Shown here one piece after another: positions 7,143 through 16,384 of a DNA stretch of 64,000 bases (position 1 is its first letter; each line of letters opens with the position of its first letter). A program made the position numbers and the translations under genes. Origin of the DNA: Clostridia bacterium (GTDB taxonomy: Bacteria; Bacillota; Clostridia; Oscillospirales; CAG-272); assembly GCA_017461365.1 (NCBI GenBank), contig JAFTYG010000067.1:62001-126000 (forward strand), read 5' to 3'. Below the pieces are notes generated by a model. It made no database searches. It saw nothing but the letters and a program-made list of their open reading frames with translations, and was not told where the DNA came from.

Positions 7143-8564
7143 ATGCCAGTAAAAGCAAAGGAAGTAAATCTTACCGAACGACCGTTTTTGAAAAAGATAA
7201 TAACGTACATAATCCCACTTGTATTTACGGGACTTTTGCAGAGTCTTTACAACGCGGCGGATCTTGTTATTGTAGGACGCTTTCGCGGCCCCGGGGCGCT
7301 TGCGGCAGTGGGAACTACGGGGGCACTTACCAATCTTATACTCGGACTTTTTATGGGGCTCTCTGTCGGAGCGGGAGTTGTGGTTGCCCATCATATAGGC
7401 GCGCTTGAGTACAAAAAGGTATCCCGTGTCGTACACAGCGCTGTAGCTCTTTCGGCGGCTCTCGGCGTTATTATGGGTGGTATCGGATTTATCTTCTCAA
7501 GAACCTTTCTTTCGTGGATGGGAACCGTTGACAGTCCCGATTATCCCACGCTTACGCAGGCGACGCTGTATCTGCGGATAATCTTTTGCGGAGCTCCCGC
7601 ATCGTTTGTGTACAACTATTGTACGTCGATCGTAAATGCCACGGGTGAGACAAAGAAGCCTCTTATCTTCCTTGCAATCTCGGGAGCGGTCAATTTGTTC
7701 CTTAACGTCGTTCTTGTAGCGGGATTTGGAATGGGTGTTGACGGAGTTGCTATCGGCACTATCGCTTCGCAATATCTTTCTGCCGTACTTATACTGCTTT
7801 ATATGAGGCGTGTAGACAGTTGCATCAAGTTTTCATTCAGGAAGCTCTGCTTTGATATGAGCAGTATCAAGAGAATGCTCGTCATCGGTGTTCCTTCGGG
7901 AATACAGGGTACGCTGTTTTCGCTTTCAAACGTACTTATTCAGTCCTCCGTAAACAGCTTTGGAGATATGGTAATGGCGGGAAACGCGGCGGCGGCTAAT
8001 CTTGAAGGTTTTGTATATGTAGCGATGAATGCCGTTTATAAGGCAGCTCTTACCTTTGCGGGGCAGAATATGGGCGCAAAGAAGTACAAGAATATAAAGC
8101 TTGTTGCCTTTCAAACGGTTGCCTGCACTGCTGTTATCGGTTTGGCATCGGGCGCTCTTATATTGCTGTTCCGTGAGTTCTTTGTCGGTCTTTACGTATC
8201 GAGCGACGGAATAACGCCCGAGGCGTATGCGGTATCACACGACACGGCTATGACGAGGCTGTTCTATATTTTGCCTGTATATTTCCTTTGCGGTGTTATG
8301 GAGGCGCTTTGCGGTGTGATCCGCGGAATGGGAAAATCGACTATTTCGATGGTGTTCTCGCTTGTTGGAGCTTGCGCTTTGCGTATCGTATGGATACAGA
8401 CGGTGTTCAGATATATCATGCCGACAATAGAGGGAATATATATATCCTATCCCGTATCGTGGCTGCTCGTAATTGCGCTTGACATTATATATCTTATCTT
8501 TTATTACCGAAAGCTCACTCGACAAAAACACGTTGATGAATACATCGACCGCCTTAAAGTATAA
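7143..8564 (+). CDS. MATE family efflux transporter
   Basis: 473 residues, close to the usual 450-470, with about 12 membrane spans in two similar halves. It matches the MATE/DinF family (MatE): PLVFTGLLQSLYNAADLVIV at the N-terminus, then VGTTGALTNLILGLFMGLSV; the second half begins near VIGVPSGIQGTLFS and repeats the pattern. It exports cationic compounds or metabolites using an ion gradient; the substrate is unknown. ATG 7143 is chosen over the upstream TTG (7119) because AAAGGGA lies 5-8 bp before the ATG. Monocistronic: its own promoter and a terminator that overlaps its stop codon. Confidence 0.92.
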   Translation: MPVKAKEVNLTERPFLKKIITYIIPLVFTGLLQSLYNAADLVIVGRFRGPGALAAVGTTGALTNLILGLFMGLSVGAGVVVAHHIGALEYKKVSRVVHSAVALSAALGVIMGGIGFIFSRTFLSWMGTVDSPDYPTLTQATLYLRIIFCGAPASFVYNYCTSIVNATGETKKPLIFLAISGAVNLFLNVVLVAGFGMGVDGVAIGTIASQYLSAVLILLYMRRVDSCIKFSFRKLCFDMSSIKRMLVIGVPSGIQGTLFSLSNVLIQSSVNSFGDMVMAGNAAAANLEGFVYVAMNAVYKAALTFAGQNMGAKKYKNIKLVAFQTVACTAVIGLASGALILLFREFFVGLYVSSDGITPEAYAVSHDTAMTRLFYILPVYFLCGVMEALCGVIRGMGKSTISMVFSLVGACALRIVWIQTVFRYIMPTIEGIYISYPVSWLLVIALDIIYLIFYYRKLTRQKHVDEYIDRLKV

Positions 8565-8578
8565 GGCGGTCGATCTTT
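8545..8578 (+). terminator. terminator overlapping the MATE stop codon
   Basis: A 12-bp perfect stem (8545-8556 with 8562-8573) with a 5-nt loop, then TCTTTTA. The TAA stop (8562-8564) is inside the right arm. Confidence 0.85.
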
Positions 8579-8624
8579 TATCATAGAAGTGTTAATAAAT
8601 GTTCAAACAATAGTCACAGTTTTA

Positions 8625-8633
8625 TGATATAAT
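8625..8633 (+). promoter_or_regulatory. extended -10 promoter of Gld-like ABC operon
   Basis: TGATATAAT (TGn plus TATAAT at 8628-8633) sits 44 bp before the ATPase ATG. No good -35 is visible at 17 bp, so it probably depends on the extended -10. Confidence 0.6.
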
Positions 8634-8676
8634 AAACAGTAATCTTGGTTTTGAACCTATATCGGAGGTAGAGAAA

Positions 8677-9456
8677 ATGTCCGAAGCTGTTGAAACAAAG
8701 GACATCGCTTTGTTTGTAAAGGATATTACTAAAAAATGCGAGGAAAACATATACGGAAAGGCGAGTCTTTCGGGTATCAGCTTTTCTTTTGAGAAAAAAG
8801 GAATACACGGAATACTTGCGCCCAAAAATTCGGGAAAAACGCAGCTTATGAATATTATCGCGGGGTGCGACGGCTGTGACTCGGGTGAGATAGAAATATT
8901 CGGCATTAGCGCAAAAGATAACATTGACGCCAAAAAGAGGATAGGGTACGTTCAAAAATACAACGTATTTTATCCGAATATGACTGCTCTGGAAACAATG
9001 AATTTTGTCGGTGAGACTCGCCGCGTGGAATCGGGCAAGCTGTACAGACAGATAAAGGAAGCTATGGAGCTTGTCGGAATTGACGGAATAAAGAACAAGC
9101 TCGTCAAGAATATGACCGATCACGACGTTAAAAAGCTTTCATTGGCGGCGGCGCTTCTCGGAAATCCCGATATTCTGCTTCTTGACGAGATCGTAATTCC
9201 GAGAATGAGCGGCGATCGTAAATCGGAGCTTATGGGGCTTATACAGATGCTTGGCAGAATGAAGACCGTGGTGTTGACGACCGACGATTACAAGCTCGCA
9301 AGGGAGCTTTGTGACGATATAGTTATTATTTCGGACGGATGCGTTCTTGCAAAGGGCAGCTTTGAATCTCTTGATGAGAAGCTCTCAAGGTCCGAAACGC
9401 CGATGTCTCTTGAGGCGCTTTACAATTCGCTTGCCTCGGCATCAGCGGCAAACTGA
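8677..9456 (+). CDS. ABC transporter ATPase with degenerate motifs (Gld-like system)
   Basis: 259 residues with an ABC-ATPase fold. The Walker A region reads APKNSGKT (first Gly replaced by Ala; Lys and Thr kept), and Walker B is ILLLDE. The signature position (about 144-154) reads MTDHDVKK in place of LSGGQ/LSKGxRQR, the residue after DE is Ile rather than Pro, and the H-loop His is replaced by Asp203 (TTDDY). So ATP binding is plausible while normal hydrolysis is doubtful, unless the family uses other residues. Downstream are an ABC-2 permease (GTG start, 15 bp gap) and a GldG-like protein, the layout of Gld-type transport systems found in gliding bacteroidetes and in many non-gliding Firmicutes. 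No second ATPase gene is nearby. RBS GGAGG lies upstream. Confidence 0.8.
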   Translation: MSEAVETKDIALFVKDITKKCEENIYGKASLSGISFSFEKKGIHGILAPKNSGKTQLMNIIAGCDGCDSGEIEIFGISAKDNIDAKKRIGYVQKYNVFYPNMTALETMNFVGETRRVESGKLYRQIKEAMELVGIDGIKNKLVKNMTDHDVKKLSLAAALLGNPDILLLDEIVIPRMSGDRKSELMGLIQMLGRMKTVVLTTDDYKLARELCDDIVIISDGCVLAKGSFESLDEKLSRSETPMSLEALYNSLASASAAN

Positions 9457-9470
9457 AAGGAGAATTTACC

Positions 9471-10205
9471 GTGATCGCTGTATTGAAAAGGGAACTGAAG
9501 TCGCTGTTTTGCGGCTATCGGGGATACGCTTTTATCGCCGTATTTGCTGTCGGCTACTGTGTTATTAGAATGATATATAACTATATGCTGTTGTATGATA
9601 ACATATACGGCTTTATAAATCATGAATACATACTTATGCTTTTACCTGCGGTATTTGCGCTTGCGATACCTGTAATGACGTTTTCGATGTATGAGAACGA
9701 GCGTAAGAAGGATGTATTCGCATTTCTTCGCTCATTGCCGCTTACTTCGGAAAATATAGTATTCGGAAAATATCTGGCAAAGCTCTTGGTATTCGGAGTG
9801 ACCTATGCCGTTATCATCGTTGTGGACTGTGTACTTGGCTTTTACAGCGGTTCATCCGTATTGACGGTGATTTTCAGCATAATAAGCTACTTGCTTATTT
9901 GTAACTGTATTCTTGCCGTTAACGTATTTTTTGCCTCGGTATTTAAAAATAAATTCGCGGCGCTGGGCGCAGGCTACGGAATTGCTATAGCGTTTACCGC
10001 GCTTACGGTATTGCGTAACTTTATGTCTCACATTTGGTCTGAGATAGTAACGCCTATCTCAATATTCGGTACATACGTGCCATCGGCGTTCGGTGTTATT
10101 GATATTGCTTCGCTGTTTTTATGGCTGTCGGTCGGCGGGCTGTTCATTTATCTTTCATATGCATCTATGAAAAAAGAGATAAAATGTAAGGAGGCGCGAA
10201 AATGA
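9471..10205 (+). CDS. ABC-2 type permease
   Basis: 244 residues from a GTG start with AAAGGAG 8 bp upstream. Six hydrophobic segments follow the ABC-2/CcmA-partner pattern: an N-terminal span near 20-40, the cytoplasmic stretch YENERKKDVFAFLRSLPLTS (coupling region before the second span), then paired spans to the C-terminus. It should form the membrane channel with the ATPase encoded upstream. Its last four bases overlap the next start (ATGA at 10202-10205), so translation is coupled to the GldG-like gene. Substrate unknown. Confidence 0.85.
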   Translation: MIAVLKRELKSLFCGYRGYAFIAVFAVGYCVIRMIYNYMLLYDNIYGFINHEYILMLLPAVFALAIPVMTFSMYENERKKDVFAFLRSLPLTSENIVFGKYLAKLLVFGVTYAVIIVVDCVLGFYSGSSVLTVIFSIISYLLICNCILAVNVFFASVFKNKFAALGAGYGIAIAFTALTVLRNFMSHIWSEIVTPISIFGTYVPSAFGVIDIASLFLWLSVGGLFIYLSYASMKKEIKCKEARK

Positions 10206-11860
10206 ATAATTACAACAGAAAAATTTCAAACGTCTCTAAAAAGCCTAATACAAAGGTTATTGTAGCGGCTGTTATTGCCGTGGTGGTGCTTCTCAACGTA
10301 GCTATACAGTTTCTTCCCGACGGTATAAGAAGATTTGATATAACGTCGTCCAAAAGCTATACGCTTTCCGAAAGCACAAAGAAGTATTTTTCGGAGCTTG
10401 ACGAAAAGGTAACGTTTTACGTTCTCGACGCGGACGGAAGCGACCTTAAATATGAGCATTTTCTCAAAAGGCTTGATTCGGGCTTTGACAATATTGACGT
10501 AAAATGGACGTCGTCCGAGAAAGTAACGCATCTGACCGAAGAGCTTGGAATATCGACGGAGAATATAACGCCTTATTTTGTGATTGCGGAGGGCGACAAG
10601 CGCAAAACCGCCGTATCTCATGCGGATCTTATGTTTTACCGTACGGAAAATTCAACGCTTACGTCGTTTTTCGGTACAAAAGACCTGAGTCTTGTTGAGT
10701 ATGAATATTATAAGCAGGTGCTTGCAGAGCAGGCGCAATCGAGCTCTGAGTATGCCGAACAGTATGCTTCCATGCTTGAAGCGTTGCTTTACGATGTGGA
10801 TATGTATTGCAACGCCGAGCCCTATCTGTGCAGTATAGTTGAGTACGTTACGGTGGATATTATTCCTGCGAGATATACTTTGACAGGGCACGGAGAGGTC
10901 GTTTTTACCGATACGGAGATAGGACATTATCTGTCCGATACGGTGGGAATGGTGCATAAGGAGCTTGATATATCCGACGGCTCGGCAATACCTGAGGATG
11001 CGGTCTCGATAGTTGTTTTTGATCCCGATACCGATATTACAAAGGCGGAGGCGGATATGCTTATCGCATATCTTGACAACGGCGGACAGATGGCGTTCTT
11101 TACGTCGAACGAGGATCTTGATCTGCCAAACCTGATGTCTGTTATAAATGCTTACGGTTTTTCGGCTGAGAAGGGTATCGTCAGCGAGCTTATCGTGAAA
11201 GAGAGTGAGGACAGCTCTGACGGCGAGGGAGATGTTGAGGATAATGCTGATAATAATGCCGAGGACGGTGCGGAGAATAACGCTGAGGAGGGAAGCGACG
11301 AAGAAAACGGAGACACCGCCGAAACCTATTCGACCGATACCGTTGGCGTTTACATAAACACGGCGCATGCGGCGATGTCCGATCTTGTCGGTATGAATGT
11401 TTCTCCTAAGATAACCAAGGGAAACTCAATTTCGTTTACAAATACCGACGGATTGACACGTACTTTCTTGCTTACGACCTCGGACAATGCGTATGTAGGT
11501 GACAATGCGGATGATCGGGGAGCAAGATCATTGGCGGCTGTTTCGGAAAAGGACGGAGGTGGAACGCTTCTGTGGTTTACGGGAGCGGACTCCTTTACAT
11601 CTCCTATACTCGAAAACACAGACGACACGGAGGAGTTCACAAGAATATACAGTAATTGCGCATTAGTGTTAACTTCGCTTTCACTTGCGCCGTACACTTA
11701 TGAGTCTACGGTAACGCTTCCCGAAGCAAAGTATTACGGGGAAAGACTTATGTCTGCTACCGAAACGGGCTTTGTGGTGTTTATCATTGTTATAGCTGTT
11801 GCGGTCGTAGCACTTTCCGTCGTTGGTGTCATAATTTGGTATAAACGTAAAAAAGCATAA
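10202..11860 (+). CDS. GldG-like ABC auxiliary protein
   Basis: 552 residues. One N-terminal span (about 17-37) anchors a large extracytoplasmic part that begins with the Gld signature RFDITSSKSYTLSES, seen in GldG/ABC_transp_aux proteins, followed by a thioredoxin-like or GATase-like fold. Residues about 337-378 are a low-complexity acidic Glu/Asp/Asn spacer. A second span near 528-546 is followed by a basic tail (WYKRKKA), so both ends are cytoplasmic. The partner genes are the ATPase and permease upstream. The role in non-gliding bacteria is unknown; export or surface remodelling has been suggested for the family. Confidence 0.8.
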   Translation: MNNYNRKISNVSKKPNTKVIVAAVIAVVVLLNVAIQFLPDGIRRFDITSSKSYTLSESTKKYFSELDEKVTFYVLDADGSDLKYEHFLKRLDSGFDNIDVKWTSSEKVTHLTEELGISTENITPYFVIAEGDKRKTAVSHADLMFYRTENSTLTSFFGTKDLSLVEYEYYKQVLAEQAQSSSEYAEQYASMLEALLYDVDMYCNAEPYLCSIVEYVTVDIIPARYTLTGHGEVVFTDTEIGHYLSDTVGMVHKELDISDGSAIPEDAVSIVVFDPDTDITKAEADMLIAYLDNGGQMAFFTSNEDLDLPNLMSVINAYGFSAEKGIVSELIVKESEDSSDGEGDVEDNADNNAEDGAENNAEEGSDEENGDTAETYSTDTVGVYINTAHAAMSDLVGMNVSPKITKGNSISFTNTDGLTRTFLLTTSDNAYVGDNADDRGARSLAAVSEKDGGGTLLWFTGADSFTSPILENTDDTEEFTRIYSNCALVLTSLSLAPYTYESTVTLPEAKYYGERLMSATETGFVVFIIVIAVAVVALSVVGVIIWYKRKKA

Positions 11861-11864
11861 AAAC

Positions 11865-11902
11865 AATGGGCTGTCTCGCATTAACAAGCGAGACAGCCCA
11901 TT
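11865..11902. terminator. bidirectional terminator
   Basis: A 15-bp perfect stem (11865-11879 with 11888-11902), 8-nt loop. It separates the convergent Gld-like operon (+) and the pyridoxamine kinase operon (-). Confidence 0.88.
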
Positions 11903-11920
11903 ATTTAACGTAAAATGTAT

Positions 11921-12751
11921 TTATTTAAGTGCGTCTATGAGTTTTCCGAGGACGGGCTCGAACTTAACTCCGTACCAGTGCTCGGGCTCTTCAAGGGTTT
12001 CTTTTATACACAGAAGGGTGTAATCTGCCGCTATTCTCGCCGCATCGCACGCGGTCTTTCCTCTCATAAGAGCTCCGACGAATGCCGAGGCGTAAACGTC
12101 TCCCGTACCGTGACAGCCGCGTTCTATTTTTTCATGGTTGTAATAGCTGTAATTGCCGTTTTCGTATATAACGACACCCGTTGTGTCGGCGGCATATGAT
12201 ACGCCTGTGAGGATAATATTTTTACATCCCATTTCCGTAAGAGCGTTGAGAAGTGAACGTATATACTTTTCATCGTATTCGGTCTTGTATTCAATTCCCG
12301 TAAGAAGCGACGCTTCGGTTATATTCGGGATAAGGTAGTCGGCAAGAGCGCAGAGCTTTTTCATCTCCTCGACAAAAGCCATATCAAAGCCGAGATAAAG
12401 CTTGCCATTATCAGCCATAGCGGGATCAATAACCGCTACGCCGCCATCCTTGACAACGCTTGCCATAATATCTTTAACGTAGGATATTTGCTTTGCGCTT
12501 CCGAGGTAGCCCGTATAGATAGCGTCAAACTTTATGCCCTCGCGTATCCAATGCTCCTTGATAAGTGGCATATCGTCGGTAAGATCTCTGAACGTAAAAT
12601 TCTTAAATCCCGCCGTATGTGTGGAAAGCACCGCCGATGGAATGGGGCAAGCCTCGACTCCGCAAGCCGAGATAACGGGAAGCGCGGCGGTCAGCGAACA
12701 CTGACCGACACAGGAAATATCCTGAATGGTTAAAACTCTTGGGTATGACAT
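11921..12751 (-). CDS. pdxY: pyridoxal/pyridoxamine kinase
   Basis: 276 residues, typical for PdxY/PdxK. Family features are visible: the N-terminal VLTIQDISCVGQCSLTAALP, the substrate-loop region AVLSTHTAGF, and the ATP/anion-hole motif GCHGTGDVYASAF with catalytic Asp near residue 220. It phosphorylates B6 vitamers to PLP/PMP in salvage. It is the second gene of a two-gene operon with the DUF815 ATPase (24 bp gap) and has AAGGAG about 13 bp before the ATG. The choice between pdxK and pdxY naming is uncertain. Confidence 0.88.
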   Translation of the reverse strand: MSYPRVLTIQDISCVGQCSLTAALPVISACGVEACPIPSAVLSTHTAGFKNFTFRDLTDDMPLIKEHWIREGIKFDAIYTGYLGSAKQISYVKDIMASVVKDGGVAVIDPAMADNGKLYLGFDMAFVEEMKKLCALADYLIPNITEASLLTGIEYKTEYDEKYIRSLLNALTEMGCKNIILTGVSYAADTTGVVIYENGNYSYYNHEKIERGCHGTGDVYASAFVGALMRGKTACDAARIAADYTLLCIKETLEEPEHWYGVKFEPVLGKLIDALK

Positions 12752-12775
12752 TTTCTGTTTGAAACTCCTTAAAAT

Positions 12776-14086
12776 TCAATCTGTTGATCTGCCGTAAAGA
12801 TGGTTTACGAACTGTTGAGCGGTTCTGCCCGAAATGCCGCCGTTTCTGAGCTCCCATGCGTGAGCCTCGGCAAGTATCTGTTCTTTATCAAGTGATATTT
12901 CGGGATGGCGCGCCGCAAGCTCGAGCACGATATTGTCAAATTCTACGCGCGAGGGCTTGAAATATCCGATGGACAGACCGAAGCGGTTAACGAGAGAAAG
13001 CTTCTCTTCCACGGTCTCGCAACGGTGGATGTCTCCCATCATCTGAGAATCGTTCTTATCGTTCCACGTTTCTTTTATAAGATGTCTGCGGTTTGACGTT
13101 GCGTAAATAAGCACGTTGTCGGGCTTGGTCTCGACGCCGCCCTCGATTATTGCTTTAAGGTATTTGTATTCTGTTTCCTGATCCTCAAAGGAAAGGTCGT
13201 CCATATATATGATAAAGCGATAGTTTCTGTTCTTTATCTCGGAGATTATGCGAGAGAGATAGCAGAACTGATGCTTGTATATCTCTATCATTCGCAGACC
13301 GCTGTCGTAGTAACGGTTTACGATCGCCTTGATGCTTGTGGATTTTCCCGTTCCGCTGTCACCGTAGAGAAGCACATTGTTCGCTCCCTTGCCCGATACG
13401 AACGCTTCGGTGTTTTCGGTGAGGAGCTTTTTTTGCAGCTCGTAGCCGATAAGGTCGGAGAGTACGATAGGTTCCATATTGGTTATCGGGCATATTCTGA
13501 AATCGTTGTCGTCGGAAACTACGCGGAACGCTTTATTAAGTCCGAACATACCTACGCCGTAGTCTCTGTAAAATTCGGCTACCGCTTCGAATACTTCATT
13601 TCCGTTTGCGGCGGCTTCTATTTTTTTGCTGAGAGCTCTGACCTTTTCGCTTACGTTTTTATTGTATATCTGCTCGCGCTTTGCGATAGCCTGATAGCTT
13701 GAAAGGGTAGAGAAGCAATTTACGTTCAGCTCGCGTTCTATCTTTGAAAAGTCAAAATCGAAAAGCTCCTTGAACACCTCAAAATCGTTTATCGCAAAGG
13801 AGTTTACCGTACCTTCCTGCTTTCCCGCCTTTTCGTATGTAAGGCTGAAAGGGTTTTCGTCGGTTATTATGAGAAAGGTGAGATAGTTGTGCCACAGATC
13901 GTTGTCAAATCCGTATTTTGTTGCTACCTCTAAAAGTCTGCGAACCTCTACATATATTCTTGAGCGAAGATGCTCGGGAGTGTCACTGCCGTTGTCAAAG
14001 TCCTCAAATATATTTCCGAGCTTTGAAAGTATTGACTCTCCCGACATATCGCGGTAAATTATCAGTCTTGAAATCTGTTTGTACAT
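12776..14086 (-). CDS. AAA-family ATPase, DUF815
   Basis: 436 residues from ATG 14086, chosen because AAGAGG lies 8 bp upstream and residues 1-30 of the longer frame overlap the promoter. The N-terminal half is helical. The AAA core has Walker A YGDSGTGKST (middle), Walker B FIIYMDDLSFE, sensor 1 ATSNRRHL and a C-terminal lid with the family motif HLYGR. This matches DUF815, a conserved bacterial ATPase family with no firm function. It is the first gene of an operon with the pyridoxamine kinase, behind a consensus promoter. Confidence 0.88.
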   Translation of the reverse strand: MYKQISRLIIYRDMSGESILSKLGNIFEDFDNGSDTPEHLRSRIYVEVRRLLEVATKYGFDNDLWHNYLTFLIITDENPFSLTYEKAGKQEGTVNSFAINDFEVFKELFDFDFSKIERELNVNCFSTLSSYQAIAKREQIYNKNVSEKVRALSKKIEAAANGNEVFEAVAEFYRDYGVGMFGLNKAFRVVSDDNDFRICPITNMEPIVLSDLIGYELQKKLLTENTEAFVSGKGANNVLLYGDSGTGKSTSIKAIVNRYYDSGLRMIEIYKHQFCYLSRIISEIKNRNYRFIIYMDDLSFEDQETEYKYLKAIIEGGVETKPDNVLIYATSNRRHLIKETWNDKNDSQMMGDIHRCETVEEKLSLVNRFGLSIGYFKPSRVEFDNIVLELAARHPEISLDKEQILAEAHAWELRNGGISGRTAQQFVNHLYGRSTD

Positions 14087-14126
14087 AAGATAACCTCTTT
14101 TTACTGTAAGAAATTGACGATATATA

Positions 14127-14155
14127 ATTATACAGCGGTTTTCGGGAAATGTCAA
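14127..14155 (-). promoter_or_regulatory. sigma-A promoter of DUF815-pdxY operon
   Basis: Reading leftward: TTGACA (14155-14150), 17 bp, TATAAT (14132-14127); both hexamers are perfect. Confidence 0.88.
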
Positions 14156-14210
14156 TAAGTATGTTGAATTTTTCAACCCATCAATATTTAAGAAAAATGT
14201 TGCAAAGCCC

Positions 14211-14239
14211 TTGATACCAAGCAGAAAAAATGATATAAT
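14211..14239 (+). promoter_or_regulatory. sigma-A promoter of rsmE
   Basis: TTGATA (14211-14216), 17 bp, TATAAT (14234-14239) with TG one base before the -10. Confidence 0.85.
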
Positions 14240-14270
14240 AAAAAAGATTACAAGAACTTTGGAGGAATAT

Positions 14271-15026
14271 ATGCCGCGATTTTTTATAAGACAGACACAG
14301 GTAGACGGTGACAGGATAACTCTCAGGGGGGATGATGCTCATCATGTGGCGCGCTCTCTTCGTATGGCTCTCGGAGATGCGGTTACAGTGTGCGATATGC
14401 AGGGAAATGAATATGCTTGCAGAATAAACGGGTTTGACGATGACAGAGGCGTTTTTCTGGATGTACTGTCGGTAAAGGCGGCTGAGAATGAGCCCCCTTT
14501 GCGCATAAGGCTTTTTCAGGCGTTGCCCAAGGGAGACAAGCTCGATACTATAATACAAAAGGCTGTGGAGTGCGGTGTGTCCGAAATAATTCCGTTTGAG
14601 AGCGAGCGGTGTGTCGTTCGGGTAAAGCCTGAGGCTGAGACGAGAAAGACGGAAAGGCGTCAGCGGATAGCCGAGGAAGCCGCCAAGCAATGCGGCCGCA
14701 GCTTGTTGCCGACGGTCAAAGCTACCGTCAGCTTTTCCGAGATGATGAGGCTTGCCGCAGATGATGAATTGTGTCTTTTTTGCTATGAGGGAGACGGAAC
14801 TGAGGCTCTCGGTACTGTTTTGAAAAGGGAATTGAGAGGAAGGACCGGTATTTCGGTAATAATCGGCAGTGAGGGCGGATTTTCCGTTACCGAAGCGGAG
14901 CGTATATGTGAGAGCGGCGCCTTGGCGGTAGGTCTCGGAAAGAGAATTCTTCGCACCGAAACGGCTTCGGGTTTTGTCTTGGCGTGCCTTGTGTATGCCT
15001 CGGAGCTTGATGGAAATGATTGGTAA
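14271..15026 (+). CDS. rsmE: 16S rRNA (uracil1498-N3)-methyltransferase RsmE
   Basis: 251 residues from ATG 14271, with GGAGG 6 bp upstream; the upstream ATG at 14211 lies in the promoter. The N-terminal PUA-like domain starts PRFFIRQ and contains HHVARSLRMALGD. The C-terminal SPOUT knot shows IGSEGGFS and LGKRILRTETA, the SAM-binding trefoil loops. It methylates U1498 of 16S rRNA. It is followed at 160 bp by a separately promoted regulator gene. Confidence 0.93.
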   Translation: MPRFFIRQTQVDGDRITLRGDDAHHVARSLRMALGDAVTVCDMQGNEYACRINGFDDDRGVFLDVLSVKAAENEPPLRIRLFQALPKGDKLDTIIQKAVECGVSEIIPFESERCVVRVKPEAETRKTERRQRIAEEAAKQCGRSLLPTVKATVSFSEMMRLAADDELCLFCYEGDGTEALGTVLKRELRGRTGISVIIGSEGGFSVTEAERICESGALAVGLGKRILRTETASGFVLACLVYASELDGNDW

Positions 15027-15100
15027 TATTGCACAAGTCAGTATTTCATAAATAAAACGAAAAAAAATGTTAAAAATTATTAAAAATATAAAAAAACCTA

Positions 15101-15129
15101 TTGAAAAATCACAAAAAATGGTATATAAT
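15101..15129 (+). promoter_or_regulatory. sigma-A promoter of PucR-type regulator
   Basis: TTGAAA (15101-15106), 17 bp, TATAAT (15124-15129), in a very A-rich stretch. Confidence 0.82.
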
Positions 15130-15184
15130 ATAGGTTAGTATATACAATTCCAATTTTATATTACAGTTTTGAGAGGTTTTTAGT

Positions 15185-16270
15185 ATGTCAAACAGATTAT
15201 TTCAGAGTGTGATCTACCAGATGAAGGATGCCTTCGACAGAGTGATCGGTGTGCTCGATGAAAACGGCGTTGTTATCTATTGCTCGGATCTGGGTAAGAT
15301 GGGTGAGATCCGTCAGGGCGTGCGCGAGGAGCTTTCCTTCTCTACCGAATTTATGGCGGCGGACGGTTATACTTACCGTTATATGGGCGCAGGTCAGAAG
15401 AGCGAATACATAGTTTTCATTGAGGGCGAGGATAAGATGGCTGAAAAGATGTCCAAGCTTTTGGCTGTGTCTCTCGGTAATATCAAAAGCCTTTACGATG
15501 AAAAATATGACAAGGGATCGTTTATTAAGAATATTATCCTTGACAACATTCTTCCGAGCGATATATATATAAAGTCCAAGGAGCTTCATTTCAATACCGA
15601 GGAGCTGCGTGTCGTATTCCTTATCAAATTCTTTGGCAAGACCGATATGATGCCCTTTGAGATGCTTCAGAATATGTTTCCTGACAAGTCCAAGGATTAT
15701 GTTATCAGCGTAGGCGAGCACGATATTGTTCTCGTTAAGGAGCTCAAGCCCGGAACAGACATGAAAGAGATCGAGAATATGGCGATAAATATTGCCGACA
15801 CTCTTTCTACCGAGTTCTACACAAAGGTAGTTATCGGTATATCCACCATCGTTGAGAATATCAAGGATCTTGCAAAGGCATATCAGGAAGCGCAGGTCGC
15901 TCTTGAGGTCGGCAAGGTATTTGAGACTGAGAAGAATATCATCAGCTACGAAAATCTCGGTATCGGCAGACTTATCTATCAGTTGCCCACAACACTCTGC
16001 GAGATGTTCCTGCAGGAGGTATTCAAGAAGGGAAGCCTTGAGTCTCTCGATCGCGAAACTCTTATGACGATTCAGTGCTTCTTTGAGAATAATCTGAACG
16101 TATCCGAAACCTCCAGAAAACTTTTTGTACATAGAAACACTCTCGTTTACAGACTTGAAAAGATACGAAATCTGACGGGACTTGATCTTCGCGAGTTCAA
16201 CCATGCGATAACCTTTAAGGTAGCTCTCATGGTAAGAAAGTATCTTGATTCAAAGCCTGCAAAATTCTAA
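15185..16270 (+). CDS. PucR/CdaR-type transcriptional regulator
   Basis: 361 residues. The C-terminal about 60 residues are the PucR C-terminal helix-turn-helix: ECFFENNLNVSETSRKL-like segment, then FVHRNTLVYRLEKI (recognition helix) and NLTGLDLREF. The middle (about 120-290) fits the GGDEF-like domain of CdaR/PucR proteins. The N-terminus is an unassigned sensing domain. Such regulators typically activate purine, sugar-diacid or amino acid catabolic genes; no such target is adjacent. Monocistronic between a promoter and a hairpin. RBS GAGAGG precedes the ATG. Confidence 0.85.
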   Translation: MSNRLFQSVIYQMKDAFDRVIGVLDENGVVIYCSDLGKMGEIRQGVREELSFSTEFMAADGYTYRYMGAGQKSEYIVFIEGEDKMAEKMSKLLAVSLGNIKSLYDEKYDKGSFIKNIILDNILPSDIYIKSKELHFNTEELRVVFLIKFFGKTDMMPFEMLQNMFPDKSKDYVISVGEHDIVLVKELKPGTDMKEIENMAINIADTLSTEFYTKVVIGISTIVENIKDLAKAYQEAQVALEVGKVFETEKNIISYENLGIGRLIYQLPTTLCEMFLQEVFKKGSLESLDRETLMTIQCFFENNLNVSETSRKLFVHRNTLVYRLEKIRNLTGLDLREFNHAITFKVALMVRKYLDSKPAKF

Positions 16271-16279
16271 GATATGAAT

Positions 16280-16313
16280 AGCGGAAGGGGCTTTTTTGCC
16301 GCTTTCGCTTTTC
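16280..16313 (+). terminator. likely terminator after the PucR-type gene
   Basis: Arms AGCGGAAG (16280-16287) and CTTTCGCT (16302-16309) pair with one G-T, with an inner GGC/GCC helix around TTTTTT. A short T-run follows. Confidence 0.5.
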
Positions 16314-16384
16314 GATGTATTAACGCTATCAGTGACGGCATAAGATTTTTCTAATAGAAATAATTTTGAGAGGAAATATCTGTA

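Noticed and set aside
15197-16204. 335-codon minus-strand frame opposite the PucR-type regulator
   Set aside because: The plus-strand protein has a full PucR helix-turn-helix; the antisense frame has no family match that I can see.
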